DNA of 64,000 nt from Pseudomonas fluorescens (GCF_000802965.1 NZ_JSAK01000002.1:1-64000), one strand, 5' to 3'. Shown: positions 19,954 to 30,609, counted from the first letter of the stretch. Notes: generated by a model not told the origin, from the sequence alone. Translations and numbers: made by a program.

Positions 19954-21132
19954 GTGGCCACCTACTCGCTCGTCATCCGCCGGTTGCTGATCTGCTCGCT
20001 GACCATCGTCATCAGCCGCGCGATCACCAGCCCGATGCTCACGCTGTTCCTGAGCAACAAGCTCGGCCTCAACCAACAGGACGTTGGCTTGCTGCTGGGC
20101 ATCGCGGTGTTCGTCGCGACGCTGCTCGCGCTCTACGGCGGTTACATCATTGACCGTCTGGAAAAGCGCCGACTGCTGATGCTGACGATGCTGTCCAGCG
20201 CAATCGGCCTGGTGCTCCTGACCTTCGCTGAAAACCTCTACCTGACCACCGTCACCCTGGTGGTCACTGAAACCGCTTCGGCGTTGTTTCTTATCGGTTC
20301 CAAAGCGATCCTCAGTGAAAACCTGCCCGTGGGCCAACGCGCCAAGGCGTTTTCCCTGAGCTACACCCTGACCAACATTGGCTACGCCGTCGGGCCGATG
20401 CTCGGCGTAGTGATCGCCGGGGTTTATCCGATCGCACCGTTCCTGATCGCTGCCGGCATTGCGTTTTTCAGCATATTCTTGCTGACCGGGATCGCCAGAG
20501 ACCCGGCATTGCCCCTCGCCACCGGACAAGTGCAGAGTTTCCTCAAAACCCTGATCACCCTGAAAAACGACCGCACGCTTATCATGTTCACCCTCGGCTG
20601 CCTGCTGAGTACCGTGGTGCATGGCCGCTTCACTTTTTACCTGTCGCAATACTTGCTGGTGACCAGCGACGACCAGAATACGCTCAAAGTCATGGCCGCC
20701 CTGCTCGCCTGCAACGCCATCAGCGTGATCCTGCTGCAATATCAGATCGGGCGATTCCTCAAGCGCGAGCATCTGCGTCACTGGATCGTCGTCGGCACCG
20801 CCCTGTTCATTTTCGGCCTGATTGGCTTCAGCCTCGCGGACAGCCTGGTGAGTTGGTGCGTGGCGATGTTTATCTTCACTCTCGGGGAAATCATCATTTA
20901 CCCGGCCGAGTTTCTCTTCATCGACACCCTGGCCCCGCAAGAACTGCGTGGCAGTTATTACGGTGCACAGAATCTCGCGGCCCTTGGTGGTGCACTGAGC
21001 CCGGTGATTTGCGGGTTCCTGCTAATGCACACCCCGGCACCCACCATGTTCTACGCCTTGAGCGCACTTGCGGCGTTGGGTGGATTGCTGTGCTTCATGA
21101 GTGGCCGTGGCGTGGCAATACATCAGAAATAA
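19954..21132 (+). CDS. MFS transporter, substrate unknown
   Basis: 392-residue inner-membrane protein with about 12 hydrophobic helices. The loop YGGYIIDRLEKRRLLMLTML between helices 2 and 3 carries the D-R-x-x-[KR] signature of drug-efflux-like MFS proteins (general appearance of the YdeE/MdtH group). I chose GTG 19954 because the frame upstream is REP sequence; the nearest purine-rich stretch (AAGGA) is rather far, so the start is uncertain. No neighbouring gene hints at a substrate. An intrinsic terminator lies 94 bases downstream. Confidence 0.8.
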   Translation: MATYSLVIRRLLICSLTIVISRAITSPMLTLFLSNKLGLNQQDVGLLLGIAVFVATLLALYGGYIIDRLEKRRLLMLTMLSSAIGLVLLTFAENLYLTTVTLVVTETASALFLIGSKAILSENLPVGQRAKAFSLSYTLTNIGYAVGPMLGVVIAGVYPIAPFLIAAGIAFFSIFLLTGIARDPALPLATGQVQSFLKTLITLKNDRTLIMFTLGCLLSTVVHGRFTFYLSQYLLVTSDDQNTLKVMAALLACNAISVILLQYQIGRFLKREHLRHWIVVGTALFIFGLIGFSLADSLVSWCVAMFIFTLGEIIIYPAEFLFIDTLAPQELRGSYYGAQNLAALGGALSPVICGFLLMHTPAPTMFYALSALAALGGLLCFMSGRGVAIHQK

Positions 21133-21225
21133 TGAACTGAAGCTTCATTAATATGAATTTGTCAGCATCAGCAATGAACGGCACACTGTGCACGTTCCTC
21201 CCCCAATAGTTGGAACAACTTCAAG

Positions 21226-21260
21226 GGCTTTCTGGGTATCCCCGGCAAGCCTTTTTTTTT
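21226..21260 (+). terminator. Intrinsic terminator after the MFS gene
   Basis: Stem GGCTT-CTGGG pairing with CCCGG-AAGCC (one internal mismatch, loop about four bases), followed by nine T residues at 21252-21260. It ends transcripts from the MFS gene, or acts as an attenuator in the leader of the HPP gene that starts at 21293. Confidence 0.75.
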
Positions 21261-21292
21261 CCTCGGTTTTTGTCTACGGAACGATCTTCATC

Positions 21293-22000
21293 ATGCTCGC
21301 TCGCTGGTTGCCCGCCGCCATCAACACCCGCCCCACCGAATGGAGCCGCGCTGCCATTGGCATGGCCTTGGGAACCATGCTCAGTGTGTGGCTGTGCGGT
21401 CAGGTATTCGGCGTCGAGGTGGCGCAACACCTGATCGGTCCGCTGGGCGCATCGGCGGTGCTGCTGTTCGCGGTGTCTTCCGGCGCGTTGGCACAGCCGT
21501 GGTCGATTGTCGGCGGCTACTTGAGCGCAGCCGTCGTGGCGCTGTTGGTGGCGCACGTGCTCGGTCGCACCTTGACCAGCGCTTGTCTGGCGGCGGGCAT
21601 GGCCCTGGTGTTGATGTGCTGGTTGCGCTGCCTGCATCCACCGGCCGGGGCGCTGGCATTGACTTTAGTCCTGGCCGATCCGGCAACCATCGCCATGGAT
21701 TGGAAGGCGCTTGGCCCGGTGATGCTCGGCGCGTCGGTCATGTTGCTCAGCGCCCTGGCCTACAACAATCTGACGCGCATCCGTTACCCCAAGCGCCCCA
21801 GCGAACCGGTTGCCGTGGTGCCGGCCGATCATCCGCCCACCGACAGCCAGGCAATCACCGCCGAGGATCTGAAACTGGCGCTGGCGGATATGGAGGCGTT
21901 CTTCGACGTTACGCCGGAAGACCTCGAACAGTTGATTCATGCCAGTGAGTTGCATGCCAAGCGGCGCAGTATTGGAGAGGTGTTGAGCCGCAGCGCCTGA
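21293..22000 (+). CDS. HPP family membrane protein
   Basis: 235-residue protein with about four to five hydrophobic helices in the first ~165 residues, including the family-naming HPP in LRCLHPPAGALALT, then a soluble tail of ~70 residues (about 165-235). HPP proteins are integral membrane proteins; plant and cyanobacterial members have been linked to nitrite transport, but bacterial function is unsettled. I chose ATG 21293 since it leads straight into the first helix and lies after the terminator hairpin; an in-frame start at 21188 would run through that hairpin. Confidence 0.82.
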   Translation: MLARWLPAAINTRPTEWSRAAIGMALGTMLSVWLCGQVFGVEVAQHLIGPLGASAVLLFAVSSGALAQPWSIVGGYLSAAVVALLVAHVLGRTLTSACLAAGMALVLMCWLRCLHPPAGALALTLVLADPATIAMDWKALGPVMLGASVMLLSALAYNNLTRIRYPKRPSEPVAVVPADHPPTDSQAITAEDLKLALADMEAFFDVTPEDLEQLIHASELHAKRRSIGEVLSRSA

Positions 22001-22026
22001 TAATGTAAATGCCAGCCACTGTCTAT

Positions 22027-22122
22027 TGTGGCGAGGGAGCGTGCTCCCGCTGGGCTGCGAAGCAGACCCAAAAGCAGGCGACTGCTGCGCAGTCGAGCGG
22101 GAGCAAGCTCCCTCGCCACAGG
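22027..22122. repeat. REP pair, 'GTGGCGAGGGAGCTTGCTCCCGCT' family
   Basis: Inverted pair just after the HPP stop. The following 22123-22260 holds the promoter region of the next operon; a 14-base palindrome GCTCGCGCGCGAGC lies at 22211-22224 in it. Confidence 0.85.
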
Positions 22123-22260
22123 TACGTGTAATCCCCATGCAAAAATGCAGGAAGCACCTGCACATATCCCGGTTGTACATCACAAATTTGCACTGTTACG
22201 ATCCTGCATCGCTCGCGCGCGAGCTTCTCTATAAAGAACAATAAAAGCAGGGAGTTAGTG

Positions 22261-23367
22261 ATGACTGCTCAGGTTTCTTCTCCAGGGACTCAGTCTATGG
22301 ATGCCACACAAAACGAAGTGCTGGCCGAGGTTCGCAACCACATCGGTCACCTGACCCTCAATCGCCCCGCCGGTCTCAACGCCATTACCCTGGACATGGT
22401 CCGCAGCCTGCAACGCCAGCTGGACGCCTGGGCGCAGGATTCGCAGGTGCACGCGGTGGTTCTGCGCGGTGCCGGCGAAAAAGCTTTCTGTGCCGGCGGC
22501 GACATTCGCTCGCTGCATGACAGTTTCAAAAGCGGCGACACGTTGCACGAAGATTTCTTCGTCGAGGAATACGCCCTCGACCTTACGATCCACCACTACC
22601 GCAAACCGGTGCTGGCCTTGATGGACGGCTTTGTCCTGGGCGGCGGCATGGGCCTGGTGCAAGGGGCTGACCTGCGGGTGGTCACCGAGAAAAGTCGTCT
22701 GGCGATGCCCGAAGTCGGCATCGGTTACTTCCCGGATGTCGGTGGCAGCTACTACCTGCCGCGCATTCCCGGTGAACTGGGAATTTACCTGGGCGTCAGC
22801 GGCGTACAGATTCGCGCCGCCGATGCGCTCTATTGCGGCCTGGCCGACTGGTTTCTGGAAAGCAGCAAACTGGCGACGCTGGACGAAAAACTCGATCAGC
22901 TGGAATGGCGCGACACCCCGCTCAAGGATCTGCAAGGCCTGTTGGCGAAACTGGCCGTGCAGCAATTGCCCGACGCGCCTCTGAAAGCGTTGCGCCCGGC
23001 CATCGACCACTTCTTCGCCCTGCCCGATGTGCCGAGTATTGTTGAGCAAATGCGCGCAGTGACGGTCGCCGACAGCCATGAGTGGGCCACGACCACCGCG
23101 AACCTGTTGGAAACCCGCTCACCGCTGGCCATGGGGGTCACGTTGGAAATGCTGCGTCGCGGTCGGCACCTGAGCCTGGAAAACTGTTTCGCCCTTGAGC
23201 TGCACCTGGACCGCCAGTGGTTCGAGCGCGGCGACCTGATCGAAGGCGTACGCGCCTTGCTGATCGACAAAGACAAGAACCCGCGCTGGAACCCGCCGAC
23301 CTTGCAGGCGCTGGACGCCGAGCATGTCGCGAGTTTCTTTCACGGTTTCGATGAGAGCGGGAGCTGA
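22261..23367 (+). CDS. 3-hydroxyisobutyryl-CoA hydrolase (crotonase family)
   Basis: 368-residue enzyme, longer than ordinary crotonases and of the length of HIBCH (about 350-380). It hydrolyses 3-hydroxyisobutyryl-CoA in valine breakdown. The oxyanion-hole segments are CAGGDIRSL (about 77-85) and VLGGGMGL (125-132). The catalytic pair typical of the hydrolase, E151 and D159, appears in MPEVGIGYFPDVGGSYYLPR. AGGGAG precedes ATG 22261; a second in-frame ATG at residue 13 is possible. It is followed after 3 bases by an acyl-CoA dehydrogenase, supporting a valine/isobutyryl role. Confidence 0.85.
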   Translation: MTAQVSSPGTQSMDATQNEVLAEVRNHIGHLTLNRPAGLNAITLDMVRSLQRQLDAWAQDSQVHAVVLRGAGEKAFCAGGDIRSLHDSFKSGDTLHEDFFVEEYALDLTIHHYRKPVLALMDGFVLGGGMGLVQGADLRVVTEKSRLAMPEVGIGYFPDVGGSYYLPRIPGELGIYLGVSGVQIRAADALYCGLADWFLESSKLATLDEKLDQLEWRDTPLKDLQGLLAKLAVQQLPDAPLKALRPAIDHFFALPDVPSIVEQMRAVTVADSHEWATTTANLLETRSPLAMGVTLEMLRRGRHLSLENCFALELHLDRQWFERGDLIEGVRALLIDKDKNPRWNPPTLQALDAEHVASFFHGFDESGS

Positions 23368-23370
23368 GCC

Positions 23371-24522
23371 ATGCACGACCTCGAACTGACCGAAGAACAA
23401 GTGATGATCCGCGACATGGCCCGGGACTTCGCCCGCGGTGAAATCGCACCCCATGCCCAGGCGTGGGAAAAGGCTGGCTGGATCGACGACGGTCTGGTGG
23501 CAAAAATGGGTGAACTGGGCCTGCTGGGCATGGTGGTGCCCGAGGAATGGGGCGGCACCTACGTCGACTACGTCGCCTATGCCCTGGCAGTGGAAGAGAT
23601 CTCGGCCGGCGACGGCGCCACCGGCGCGTTCATGAGCATCCACAACTCCGTGGGTTGCGGGCCGGTGCTCAACTACGGCAGCGAAGATCAGAAACAGACC
23701 TGGCTGGCGGATCTGGCCAGCGGCAAGGTCATCGGCTGCTTCTGCCTGACCGAACCCCAGGCCGGTTCCGAAGCGCATAACCTGCGCACCCGCGCCGAAC
23801 TGCGCGATGGTCAATGGGTAATCAACGGCGCCAAGCAATTTGTCAGCAACGGCAAACGGGCGAAACTGGCGATCGTGTTTGCCGTGACCGATCCTGATCT
23901 GGGCAAGCGCGGTATCTCGGCGTTCCTGGTGCCGACTGACACTGCCGGTTTTATCGTTGATCGCACTGAACACAAAATGGGCATCCGCGCGTCCGACACC
24001 TGTGCAGTGACGCTGAGCAACTGCACCATTCCCGAGGCCAACCTGTTGGGTGAGCGCGGCAAAGGCCTGGCGATTGCCCTGTCCAACCTCGAAGGCGGGC
24101 GCATCGGTATCGCCGCGCAGGCGCTGGGCATTGCTCGTGCAGCGTTTGAAGCGGCGCTGGCTTATTCGCGCGATCGCGTGCAGTTCGACAAACCGATCAT
24201 CGAGCACCAGAGCATCGCCAACCTGTTGGCGGACATGCACATGCAATTGAACGCCGCGCGTTTAATGATTCTGCACGCTGCCCGTTTGCGCACGGCCGGC
24301 AAGCCATGCCTGTCGGAAGCGTCGCAAGCCAAACTGTTTGCGTCGGAGATGGCGGAGAAAGTCTGCTCATCAGCGATACAGATTCATGGCGGGTATGGGT
24401 ATCTGGAGGACTATCCGGTGGAGAAATATTACCGGGATGCGCGGATCACGCAGATCTATGAAGGGTCGAGCGAGATTCAGCGGATGGTGATTGCCCGCGA
24501 GTTGAAAAACTACCTGGTGTGA
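23371..24522 (+). CDS. Acyl-CoA dehydrogenase (isobutyryl-CoA dehydrogenase-like)
   Basis: 383-residue FAD flavoenzyme of the short/branched acyl-CoA dehydrogenase class. Signatures visible: [18 protein letters not shown] (FAD and substrate binding), KQFVSNG, and C-terminal [42 protein letters not shown] with the catalytic Glu in the YEG segment. Being co-transcribed with a 3-hydroxyisobutyryl-CoA hydrolase, isobutyryl-CoA is the likeliest substrate, though 2-methylbutyryl-CoA or short straight chains cannot be excluded. Confidence 0.88.
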   Translation: MHDLELTEEQVMIRDMARDFARGEIAPHAQAWEKAGWIDDGLVAKMGELGLLGMVVPEEWGGTYVDYVAYALAVEEISAGDGATGAFMSIHNSVGCGPVLNYGSEDQKQTWLADLASGKVIGCFCLTEPQAGSEAHNLRTRAELRDGQWVINGAKQFVSNGKRAKLAIVFAVTDPDLGKRGISAFLVPTDTAGFIVDRTEHKMGIRASDTCAVTLSNCTIPEANLLGERGKGLAIALSNLEGGRIGIAAQALGIARAAFEAALAYSRDRVQFDKPIIEHQSIANLLADMHMQLNAARLMILHAARLRTAGKPCLSEASQAKLFASEMAEKVCSSAIQIHGGYGYLEDYPVEKYYRDARITQIYEGSSEIQRMVIARELKNYLV

Positions 24523-24532
24523 AGCCCTAAAA

Positions 24533-24630
24533 GCATCGCTGGCAAGCCAGCTCCCACAGGTTTCGAGTTGTACACAGCATTTGTGAACGACCGAGAACAT
24601 TGTGGGAGCTGGCTTGCCAGCGATAGCGTC
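24533..24630. repeat. REP pair, 'GGAGCTGGCTTGCCAGCGATG' family
   Basis: Inverted unit 24533-24560 and forward unit 24601-24630 between two convergent genes (acyl-CoA dehydrogenase and enoyl-CoA hydratase). It may serve as a two-way transcript end. Confidence 0.85.
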
Positions 24631-24645
24631 AGAAAGAACGCCGCA

Positions 24646-25419
24646 TTACTTACCGACGAACTCCGCCTCACGCTTGGCAATAAACGCCGCCATCCCTTCC
24701 TTCTGATCCTGCGTCGCAAACGCCGCATGGAACACCCGGCGCTCAAAGCGTACGCCTTCCGACAGGCTCACTTCGAAAGCACGGTTGACGCTTTCCTTGA
24801 TCATCATCGCAATTGGCAGCGACTTCTTGGCGATCAGCGCCGCCACTTTCAGCGCTTCGTCCAGCAGTTCATCGCTCGGCACAATCCGCGCCACAATCCC
24901 ACAACGCTCCGCTTCCACGGCATCGATCAAACGCCCGCTCAGGCACATTTCCATGGCCTTGGCCTTGCCCACGGCGCGGGTCAGGCGCTGGGTGCCGCCC
25001 ATGCCCGGTAGTACGCCGAGGTTGATTTCCGGTTGGCCGAATTTGGCGTTATCGCCCGCCAGGATGAAGTCGCACATCAGCGCCAGTTCACAGCCACCAC
25101 CGAGGGCGAAACCGTTCACGGCGGCGATGATCGGCTTGCGGCGGTTGGCCACGCGATCGCTGTCGCTGAACAGGTCGTCGAGGTAGATCTGCGGGTAGGT
25201 CAGCTCGGCCATTTCCTTGATGTCCGCGCCGGCGGCAAAGGCTTTCTTCGAGCCGGTCAGCACGATGCAGCCGATGTTCGAATCGGCTTCCAGGCCATCG
25301 AGGGCATGGTTCAGTTCGCTGACGATCTGCGCGTTCAACGCGTTCAGCGCCTGCGGACGGTTCAGGGTAATCAGGCCCACACGGCCATGGGTTTCCAACA
25401 AAATCGTTTCGTAGCTCAT
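24646..25419 (-). CDS. Enoyl-CoA hydratase
   Basis: 257-residue crotonase of standard length. Hydration needs the two glutamates seen here as E111 ([10 protein letters not shown]) and E131 ([20 protein letters not shown]); the oxyanion hole uses AGADIKEM (63-70). It adds water to trans-2-enoyl-CoA, the second step of beta-oxidation. It is the last gene of the minus-strand block after synthetase, SDR, thiolase and acyl-CoA dehydrogenase, separated from the dehydrogenase gene by a REP. Together they cover activation and a full oxidation round, fitting isoleucine/branched-chain acids. Confidence 0.9.
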   Translation of the reverse strand: MSYETILLETHGRVGLITLNRPQALNALNAQIVSELNHALDGLEADSNIGCIVLTGSKKAFAAGADIKEMAELTYPQIYLDDLFSDSDRVANRRKPIIAAVNGFALGGGCELALMCDFILAGDNAKFGQPEINLGVLPGMGGTQRLTRAVGKAKAMEMCLSGRLIDAVEAERCGIVARIVPSDELLDEALKVAALIAKKSLPIAMMIKESVNRAFEVSLSEGVRFERRVFHAAFATQDQKEGMAAFIAKREAEFVGK

Positions 25420-25452
25420 AAATAACTCCTGTTTTGCATATCGCTTATCCCC

Positions 25453-25533
25453 CTGTAGGAGCTGCCGAAGGCTGCGATCTTTTGACTTTGATTTTTCAAG
25501 ATCAAAAGATCGCAGCCTTCGGCAGCTCCTACA
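25453..25533. repeat. REP pair, 'GGAGCTGCCGAAGGCTGCGATC' family
   Basis: Inverted pair inside the acyl-CoA operon, between the acyl-CoA dehydrogenase stop and the enoyl-CoA hydratase start. Confidence 0.85.
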
Positions 25534-25543
25534 AAGAGCCTAC

Positions 25544-26671
25544 TCAAAGATTGCGCGAAATGACCATGCGCTGAATGTCGCTGGTGCCTTCGTAGATCTG
25601 GCACACCCGCACATCGCGGTAGATGCGCTCCAGCGGGAAGTCGTTCAAGTAACCGTAACCGCCCAGGGTTTGCAAGGCCGAGGAACAGACCTTTTCGGCC
25701 ATTTCCGAGGCGAACAGCTTGGCCATCGACGCTTCGACCAATGCTGGTTTACCGCTGTCACGCAGGGCGGCGGCGTAATGCACCATCTGCCGTGCCACGG
25801 CGATCTGCGTCGCCATGTCCGCCAGACGGAACGCGACCGCTTGATGCTCGATGATCGGCTTGCCGAAGCTTTCGCGTTCACGGGCGTAATCGCGCGCCGC
25901 TTCGAACGCGGCGCGGGCCATGCCCACCGATTGCGACGCGATACCGACGCGGCCGCCTTCGAGGTTAGCCAAGGCGATCTTGTAACCTTCGCCCTCCTCG
26001 CCCAGACGGTTGGCCACCGGGACTTTCACGTCTTCGAAGAGGATTTGGCAGGTATCGGACGCATGCTGGCCGAGCTTGTCTTCGACCCGGGCGACTTTAT
26101 AACCCGGCGAGTCGGTCGGCACGATCAGCGCCGTGATGCCGCGCTTGCCGGCGCTCGGATCGGTCACGGCAAACACAATCACTATCCCGGCGTTCTGCCC
26201 GGAGGTGATGAACTGTTTGCAGCCGTTAAGTACGTAGTGATCGCCTTCCAGACGGGCGCGGGTTTTCAAGCCGCTGGCGTCCGAGCCGGCCTGCGGTTCG
26301 GTCAACGCGAAAGCACCGAGCATCGCACCGCTGGCCAAAGGCTTGAGAAAGCGTTCTTTCTGGTCGTCGTTGCCGTAGTTGAGGATCGGCACGCAACCGA
26401 CCGAGTTGTGCACGCTCATGATCGTCGAGCACGCACCGTCACCGGCGGCGATCTCTTCCAGCGCCATGGCGTAGGCCAGGTATCCGGTATCGCAACCGCC
26501 CCACTGCTCTGGCACCAGCATGCCGAAGAAGCCCAGATCGGCCATCTCGCCGATGGCTTCCTTGGGAAAGCGGTGCTCACGGTCCCACTCGGCGGCAAAC
26601 GGTTTCAGCCGTTCCTCGGCGAACTGCCGGGCCATGTCGCGGATTTGTTGTTGGTCGTCATTGGGGATCAT
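25544..26671 (-). CDS. Acyl-CoA dehydrogenase (short/branched chain)
   Basis: 375-residue FAD enzyme with the full family pattern: [49 protein letters not shown] and C-terminal [39 protein letters not shown] with the catalytic Glu in YEG. Corresponds in order to PA2552 of P. aeruginosa. It would desaturate the acyl-CoA made by the synthetase of this operon; 2-methylbutyryl-CoA is a reasonable substrate given the SDR type. Confidence 0.88.
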   Translation of the reverse strand: MIPNDDQQQIRDMARQFAEERLKPFAAEWDREHRFPKEAIGEMADLGFFGMLVPEQWGGCDTGYLAYAMALEEIAAGDGACSTIMSVHNSVGCVPILNYGNDDQKERFLKPLASGAMLGAFALTEPQAGSDASGLKTRARLEGDHYVLNGCKQFITSGQNAGIVIVFAVTDPSAGKRGITALIVPTDSPGYKVARVEDKLGQHASDTCQILFEDVKVPVANRLGEEGEGYKIALANLEGGRVGIASQSVGMARAAFEAARDYARERESFGKPIIEHQAVAFRLADMATQIAVARQMVHYAAALRDSGKPALVEASMAKLFASEMAEKVCSSALQTLGGYGYLNDFPLERIYRDVRVCQIYEGTSDIQRMVISRNL

Positions 26672-26703
26672 GACCAGTCCTTAATTTGGGTTCAGCGCAA
26701 GAC

Positions 26704-26794
26704 CTGTAGGAGTGAGCCTGCTCGCGATGAGGCCGCGTCAGGCGACATCATCTTTGAATGACGCACCGCTATCGCGAGCAGGCTCACTCCTACA
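26704..26794. repeat. REP pair, 'GGAGTGAGCCTGCTCGCGATG' family
   Basis: Inverted pair between the thiolase stop and the acyl-CoA dehydrogenase start, inside the same operon. This is a different REP family from the one 1.2 kb downstream. Confidence 0.85.
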
Positions 26795-26810
26795 TGGGAA
26801 AGCGTTCGTT

Positions 26811-28004
26811 TCAGTACAGGCATTCCACAGCCATGGCCGTGGCTTCACCGCCGCCGATGCAGATTGCTGCAACGCCGCGTTTCAGGCCTTTCTGGCGTAG
26901 AGCCGAGAGCAGCGTTACCAGGATCCGAGCACCGGACGCACCGATCGGGTGGCCCAGGGCGCAAGCGCCGCCGTGTACGTTAAGTTTCTCGTGAGGGATT
27001 TCTAGCTGAGTCATCGCCACCAGGCTGACCACGGCAAATGCTTCGTTGATTTCGAACAGATCGACCTGATCCAGAGACCAGCCGGTTTTCTTCACCAGTT
27101 TCTTGATCGCACCAATCGGCGCCACTGGGAACAGGCCCGGGGTGTCGGCGAATGCGGCGTGACCGTGAATCACCGCCAGCGGTTTCAACCCTTGTTTCTG
27201 CGCTTGCGACTGACGCATCAACACCAGTGCCGCCGCGCCGTCGGAGATCGAGCTGGAGTTCGCCGCCGTGACCGTGCCGCCATCGCGGAACGCCGGTTTC
27301 AGCGAGGCGATCTTGTCCAGTTTGGCTTTCGGCGGCTGTTCGTCGTTGCTGATCGTCACCTGCTCTTTACCGACCGTGACGGTCAGCGGCACGATCTCAT
27401 CCTTGAAGCTGCCATCCTCGATCGCCTGCTGCGCGCGGGTGGTCGAGGCAATGGCAAACGCGTCCTGGGCTTCGCGGCTGAAGCCGTGGGTTTCGGCGCA
27501 GTCTTCGGCGAAAGTGCCCATCAGGCGGCCCTTGTCGTAGGCGTCTTCGAGGCCGTCGAGGAACATCGAGTCCAGCACCCGGCCATGGCCCATGCGATAG
27601 CCACTGCGGGCGCGGTCCAGCAGATACGGCGCGTTGGACATGCTTTCCATGCCGCCGGCGATCACTACGTCTGCGCTACCGGCAAGCAGCATGTCGTGGG
27701 CCAGAATCGTCGCCTCCATGCCCGAGCCGCACATCTTGTTGAGGGTGGTGCAGCGGGTCGATTTATCCAGCCCGGCACCCAAAGCCGCTTGACGCGCAGG
27801 CGCCTGGCCAAGGCCCGCAGGCAGCACGCAGCCGAACAGCACTTCGTCAACCGCATCGCTGGCAACGCCGGCACGTTCGACCGCCGCTTTGATCGCAGCG
27901 GCACCCAGTTGCGGTGCGGTGAGGCTTTTCAGTTCGCCCTGGAAACCGCCCATCGGCGTGCGGACGGCGCTGACAATAACAATCGGATCGTTGGAAATAG
28001 TCAT
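26811..28004 (-). CDS. Acetyl-CoA C-acyltransferase (thiolase)
   Basis: 397-residue thiolase. The acyl-accepting C92 is in LNKMCGSGMEA; the C-terminal catalytic His and Cys are in GGACALGHPIGASGARI and CIGGGEATA. It cleaves 3-ketoacyl-CoA (probably 2-methylacetoacetyl-CoA) to acetyl-CoA plus a shortened acyl-CoA. Length and motifs are standard for the degradative/biosynthetic tetrameric class. It starts 12 bases after the SDR stop. Position equals PA2553. Confidence 0.9.
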   Translation of the reverse strand: MTISNDPIVIVSAVRTPMGGFQGELKSLTAPQLGAAAIKAAVERAGVASDAVDEVLFGCVLPAGLGQAPARQAALGAGLDKSTRCTTLNKMCGSGMEATILAHDMLLAGSADVVIAGGMESMSNAPYLLDRARSGYRMGHGRVLDSMFLDGLEDAYDKGRLMGTFAEDCAETHGFSREAQDAFAIASTTRAQQAIEDGSFKDEIVPLTVTVGKEQVTISNDEQPPKAKLDKIASLKPAFRDGGTVTAANSSSISDGAAALVLMRQSQAQKQGLKPLAVIHGHAAFADTPGLFPVAPIGAIKKLVKKTGWSLDQVDLFEINEAFAVVSLVAMTQLEIPHEKLNVHGGACALGHPIGASGARILVTLLSALRQKGLKRGVAAICIGGGEATAMAVECLY

Positions 28005-28016
28005 GACTAATCCTCC

Positions 28017-28778
28017 TTATTTGGCGGCCATGCGCAAGGCACCGTCGAGACGGATCACCTCGCCATTGAGCATGCTGTTTTCGATGATATGCCTGACCAG
28101 AGCGGCGTACTCGTCCGGTTTACCCAAACGCGGCGGGAACGGCACGCCAGCAGCCAGGGAATCGCGAACTTCCTGGGTCATGCCGGCCATCATCGGGGTT
28201 TCGAAAATGCCCGGGGCGATGGTCATCACGCGGATGCCGAAACGCGCCAGTTCACGGGCCGCCGGCAAGGTCAGGCTAACGATGGCGCCTTTGGACGCGG
28301 CATAAGCCGCCTGGCCGATCTGGCCATCGTAAGCCGCCGCCGAAGCGGTGTTGATGATCACACCACGTTCGCCACCGGCGTCCGCTTCGCTTTCGGCAAT
28401 CGCTGCCGACGCGAGGCGCAGCATGTTGAAGCTGCCAATCAGGTTGACGTTGATCACCTGGCTGAAGCTGGACAGCGCATGCGGGCCGTTCTTGCCGAGG
28501 ATCTTCTCGCCACGCACGATGCCAGCGCAGTTGACCAGGCCATTGAGGCCGCCAAAGGCTTTGACCGTGGCCTGCACCGCCGCTTCGGCCTGCGCTTCGT
28601 TGCTGATATCAGCAACAACACTTTGCGCGCCGAGCCGAAGAGCCTGGGCCGTGACGGCTTCGGCGTTCATGTCCACCAGCATCACTTTGGCACCGGCCGC
28701 GACCAGCATTTCAGCGGTCGCCGCACCGAGGCCGGAAGCACCGCCGGTGACGAGAAAAACCTTGTTTTCGATCTGCAT
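28017..28778 (-). CDS. SDR family 3-hydroxyacyl-CoA dehydrogenase (3-hydroxy-2-methylbutyryl-CoA dehydrogenase-like)
   Basis: 253-residue NAD-dependent short-chain dehydrogenase. TGGASGLG (11-18) binds NAD, D36 in LVDMN selects NAD over NADP, and the catalytic set is S146, Y159, K163 ([13 protein letters not shown]). The overall pattern matches human HSD17B10 and bacterial 3-hydroxyacyl-CoA dehydrogenases type 2, which act on 3-hydroxy-2-methylbutyryl-CoA in isoleucine breakdown. Two tandem ATGs (28781 and 28778) are possible; AAGG lies eight bases before the second. A long upstream extension to 28916 overlaps the synthetase gene and is rejected. Confidence 0.87.
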   Translation of the reverse strand: MQIENKVFLVTGGASGLGAATAEMLVAAGAKVMLVDMNAEAVTAQALRLGAQSVVADISNEAQAEAAVQATVKAFGGLNGLVNCAGIVRGEKILGKNGPHALSSFSQVINVNLIGSFNMLRLASAAIAESEADAGGERGVIINTASAAAYDGQIGQAAYAASKGAIVSLTLPAARELARFGIRVMTIAPGIFETPMMAGMTQEVRDSLAAGVPFPPRLGKPDEYAALVRHIIENSMLNGEVIRLDGALRMAAK

Positions 28779-28794
28779 CATTGTTTCCTTGGAT

Positions 28795-30459
28795 TCAAGC
28801 TGAAACGTTCTTCGCGGCGGCCTCTTGAGCCTTGGCGATTTCCTGGTTGCGCAAGATAAAGCGCTGCAATTTGCCGCTTGGGGTTTTCGGCAATTCGCTG
28901 ACAAATTCGATTTCACGGGGGTATGAATGCGCGGCGAGGCGCTTGCGCACGTGTTGACGCAGTTCTTCGGCCAACTCCGGCGTGGCGCGGTATTGCGAGC
29001 AAATCACGACAAAGGCTTTGACCAGTTCGGTGCGCTCCGGATCCGGCTTGCCAACCACAGCGGCTTCGATCACAGCCGGGTGTTCAATCAGTGCGCTCTC
29101 CACATCAAACGGGCCGACGCGGTAACCGGAAGTGGTAATCACATCGTCACTGCGGCCGACGAAGCTGATGCTGCCGTCCGGGTTCCACTCGACGGTGTCG
29201 CCGCTCAGGTAGTAGTCGCCGACGAAAGCTTTGGTCGGCGCGCCTTCGTAACCGGCGAACCAGCACATCGGCGACTGGGTGCGGTCGATGGCCAGGATGC
29301 CCGGCTGGCCGACGCCCAGTTCCTTGTATTCATCGTCCAGCACCACGATGCGGTGGCCGGGCGAGGCAAAACCGGCGGCACCCATATGAATCGGGTGTTC
29401 CAGGCCGTGGTGATTGCACAGCACCATGCCGAGTTCGGTCTGGCCGTAATGGTCGTGAATGACCACGCCGAGGTTGTCGGCGAACCAGCGGATCACTTCC
29501 GGGTTCAGCGGTTCGCCGGCGCTGCTGACGATGCGCAGCTTGCCTTTGATCGACTTGGCGAATTCATCGCCACCGGCGATCAACAGGCGATAGGCGGTCG
29601 GCGAGCCAGTGAGGTTGGTGATCCGGTACTTGTTGATTACCCGGCAGGTGCTTTCGAGGGTGAACGGGCCATCGTAAAACGTGATCGGATGCCCCATGGC
29701 CATCGGCCCGGTGACGCCGAAATAGATGCCGTAGGCCCAACCCGGATCGGCGACGTTCCAGAACGCATCTTCCGGGCGCAAATCGACGGCATCACGGGTG
29801 TAGCTCTCGAACGCGACGATAGCTTTGAGCGGCACGGACAGCGCTTTCGACGGGCCGGTGGTGCCCGAGGTGAACATCAGCAGGAACGGGTCTTCACCGG
29901 TCAGCATCACCGGTTCGCATTGCGCAGAATAATTGGCCAGTTCGGCCCAGAAACTGAAATCGCCGCGAACGATGCCCTGCCCCTTGGCGCCGGTGACGGT
30001 AACGATGGTCGGGCAGTCGGCGACTTCGTCGAGTTTCGAGCGATTGACGGCGTCGGTGACCACAACCTTGGCGCCGGAACTGCCGAGTCGATGCTCGATG
30101 GCTTTCGGGCCGAAGGCGGTAAACAGCGGTTGATACACCGCGCCGATGCGCCAGGTGGCGAACACGGTGATCAGCAATTCGATGTTACGGGGCAGGAGGC
30201 CGGCGACCTTGTCGCCCTTTTTCACACCTTGGGCCAGGAGGAAATTGGCAAAACGCGCAGCCTTGTCCTGCAAGTCGCTAAAGGTGTAGGTCGCGCTGGA
30301 GCCATCGCGGCCTTCCCAGAACAGCGCAATCCGACCTGGCAAGGCATGCCGGTCGCAACACTCGACACAGGCGTTAAGGGCAGTCAGATCACCTGTGAGT
30401 GCGGCGTCGACGGTGTGCTGATAATTGAACTGTGAAACAGCAGACAAGTAATCGCGCAT
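28795..30459 (-). CDS. AMP-binding acyl-CoA synthetase
   Basis: 554-residue ligase that activates a carboxylic acid with ATP and CoA. Visible motifs: the phosphate loop [12 protein letters not shown] (about 200-212), the A5 segment [10 protein letters not shown], the [21 protein letters not shown] hinge region and the C-terminal catalytic Lys in TPSGKLQRF. First gene of the five-gene acyl-CoA operon and positional match of PA2555. Substrate likely a short or branched fatty acid such as 2-methylbutyrate, judged from the downstream SDR and dehydrogenase; not provable from sequence. Confidence 0.87.
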   Translation of the reverse strand: MRDYLSAVSQFNYQHTVDAALTGDLTALNACVECCDRHALPGRIALFWEGRDGSSATYTFSDLQDKAARFANFLLAQGVKKGDKVAGLLPRNIELLITVFATWRIGAVYQPLFTAFGPKAIEHRLGSSGAKVVVTDAVNRSKLDEVADCPTIVTVTGAKGQGIVRGDFSFWAELANYSAQCEPVMLTGEDPFLLMFTSGTTGPSKALSVPLKAIVAFESYTRDAVDLRPEDAFWNVADPGWAYGIYFGVTGPMAMGHPITFYDGPFTLESTCRVINKYRITNLTGSPTAYRLLIAGGDEFAKSIKGKLRIVSSAGEPLNPEVIRWFADNLGVVIHDHYGQTELGMVLCNHHGLEHPIHMGAAGFASPGHRIVVLDDEYKELGVGQPGILAIDRTQSPMCWFAGYEGAPTKAFVGDYYLSGDTVEWNPDGSISFVGRSDDVITTSGYRVGPFDVESALIEHPAVIEAAVVGKPDPERTELVKAFVVICSQYRATPELAEELRQHVRKRLAAHSYPREIEFVSELPKTPSGKLQRFILRNQEIAKAQEAAAKNVSA

Positions 30460-30609
30460 TGCCAGAATCCCTTTGTATTTTTATTAGGTTGGGGAACCGT
30501 AACCAACAGGGAAATACTCGCTCTGCGCGGGGTGCGGGGCAATGGTCAAAGTTATCAAGTTGCTTGACTGGTTTGGCCAAGGTTCAAGTGGTGCGGTGCC
30601 TGAGTGGCC

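Noticed and set aside
22211..22224. 14-base palindrome GCTCGCGCGCGAGC before the hydrolase gene
   Set aside because: Low-complexity GC alternation easily arises by chance in this genome; I do not claim an operator.
28927..30435. 502-codon plus-strand frame
   Set aside because: Antisense to the acyl-CoA synthetase, which carries all family motifs.
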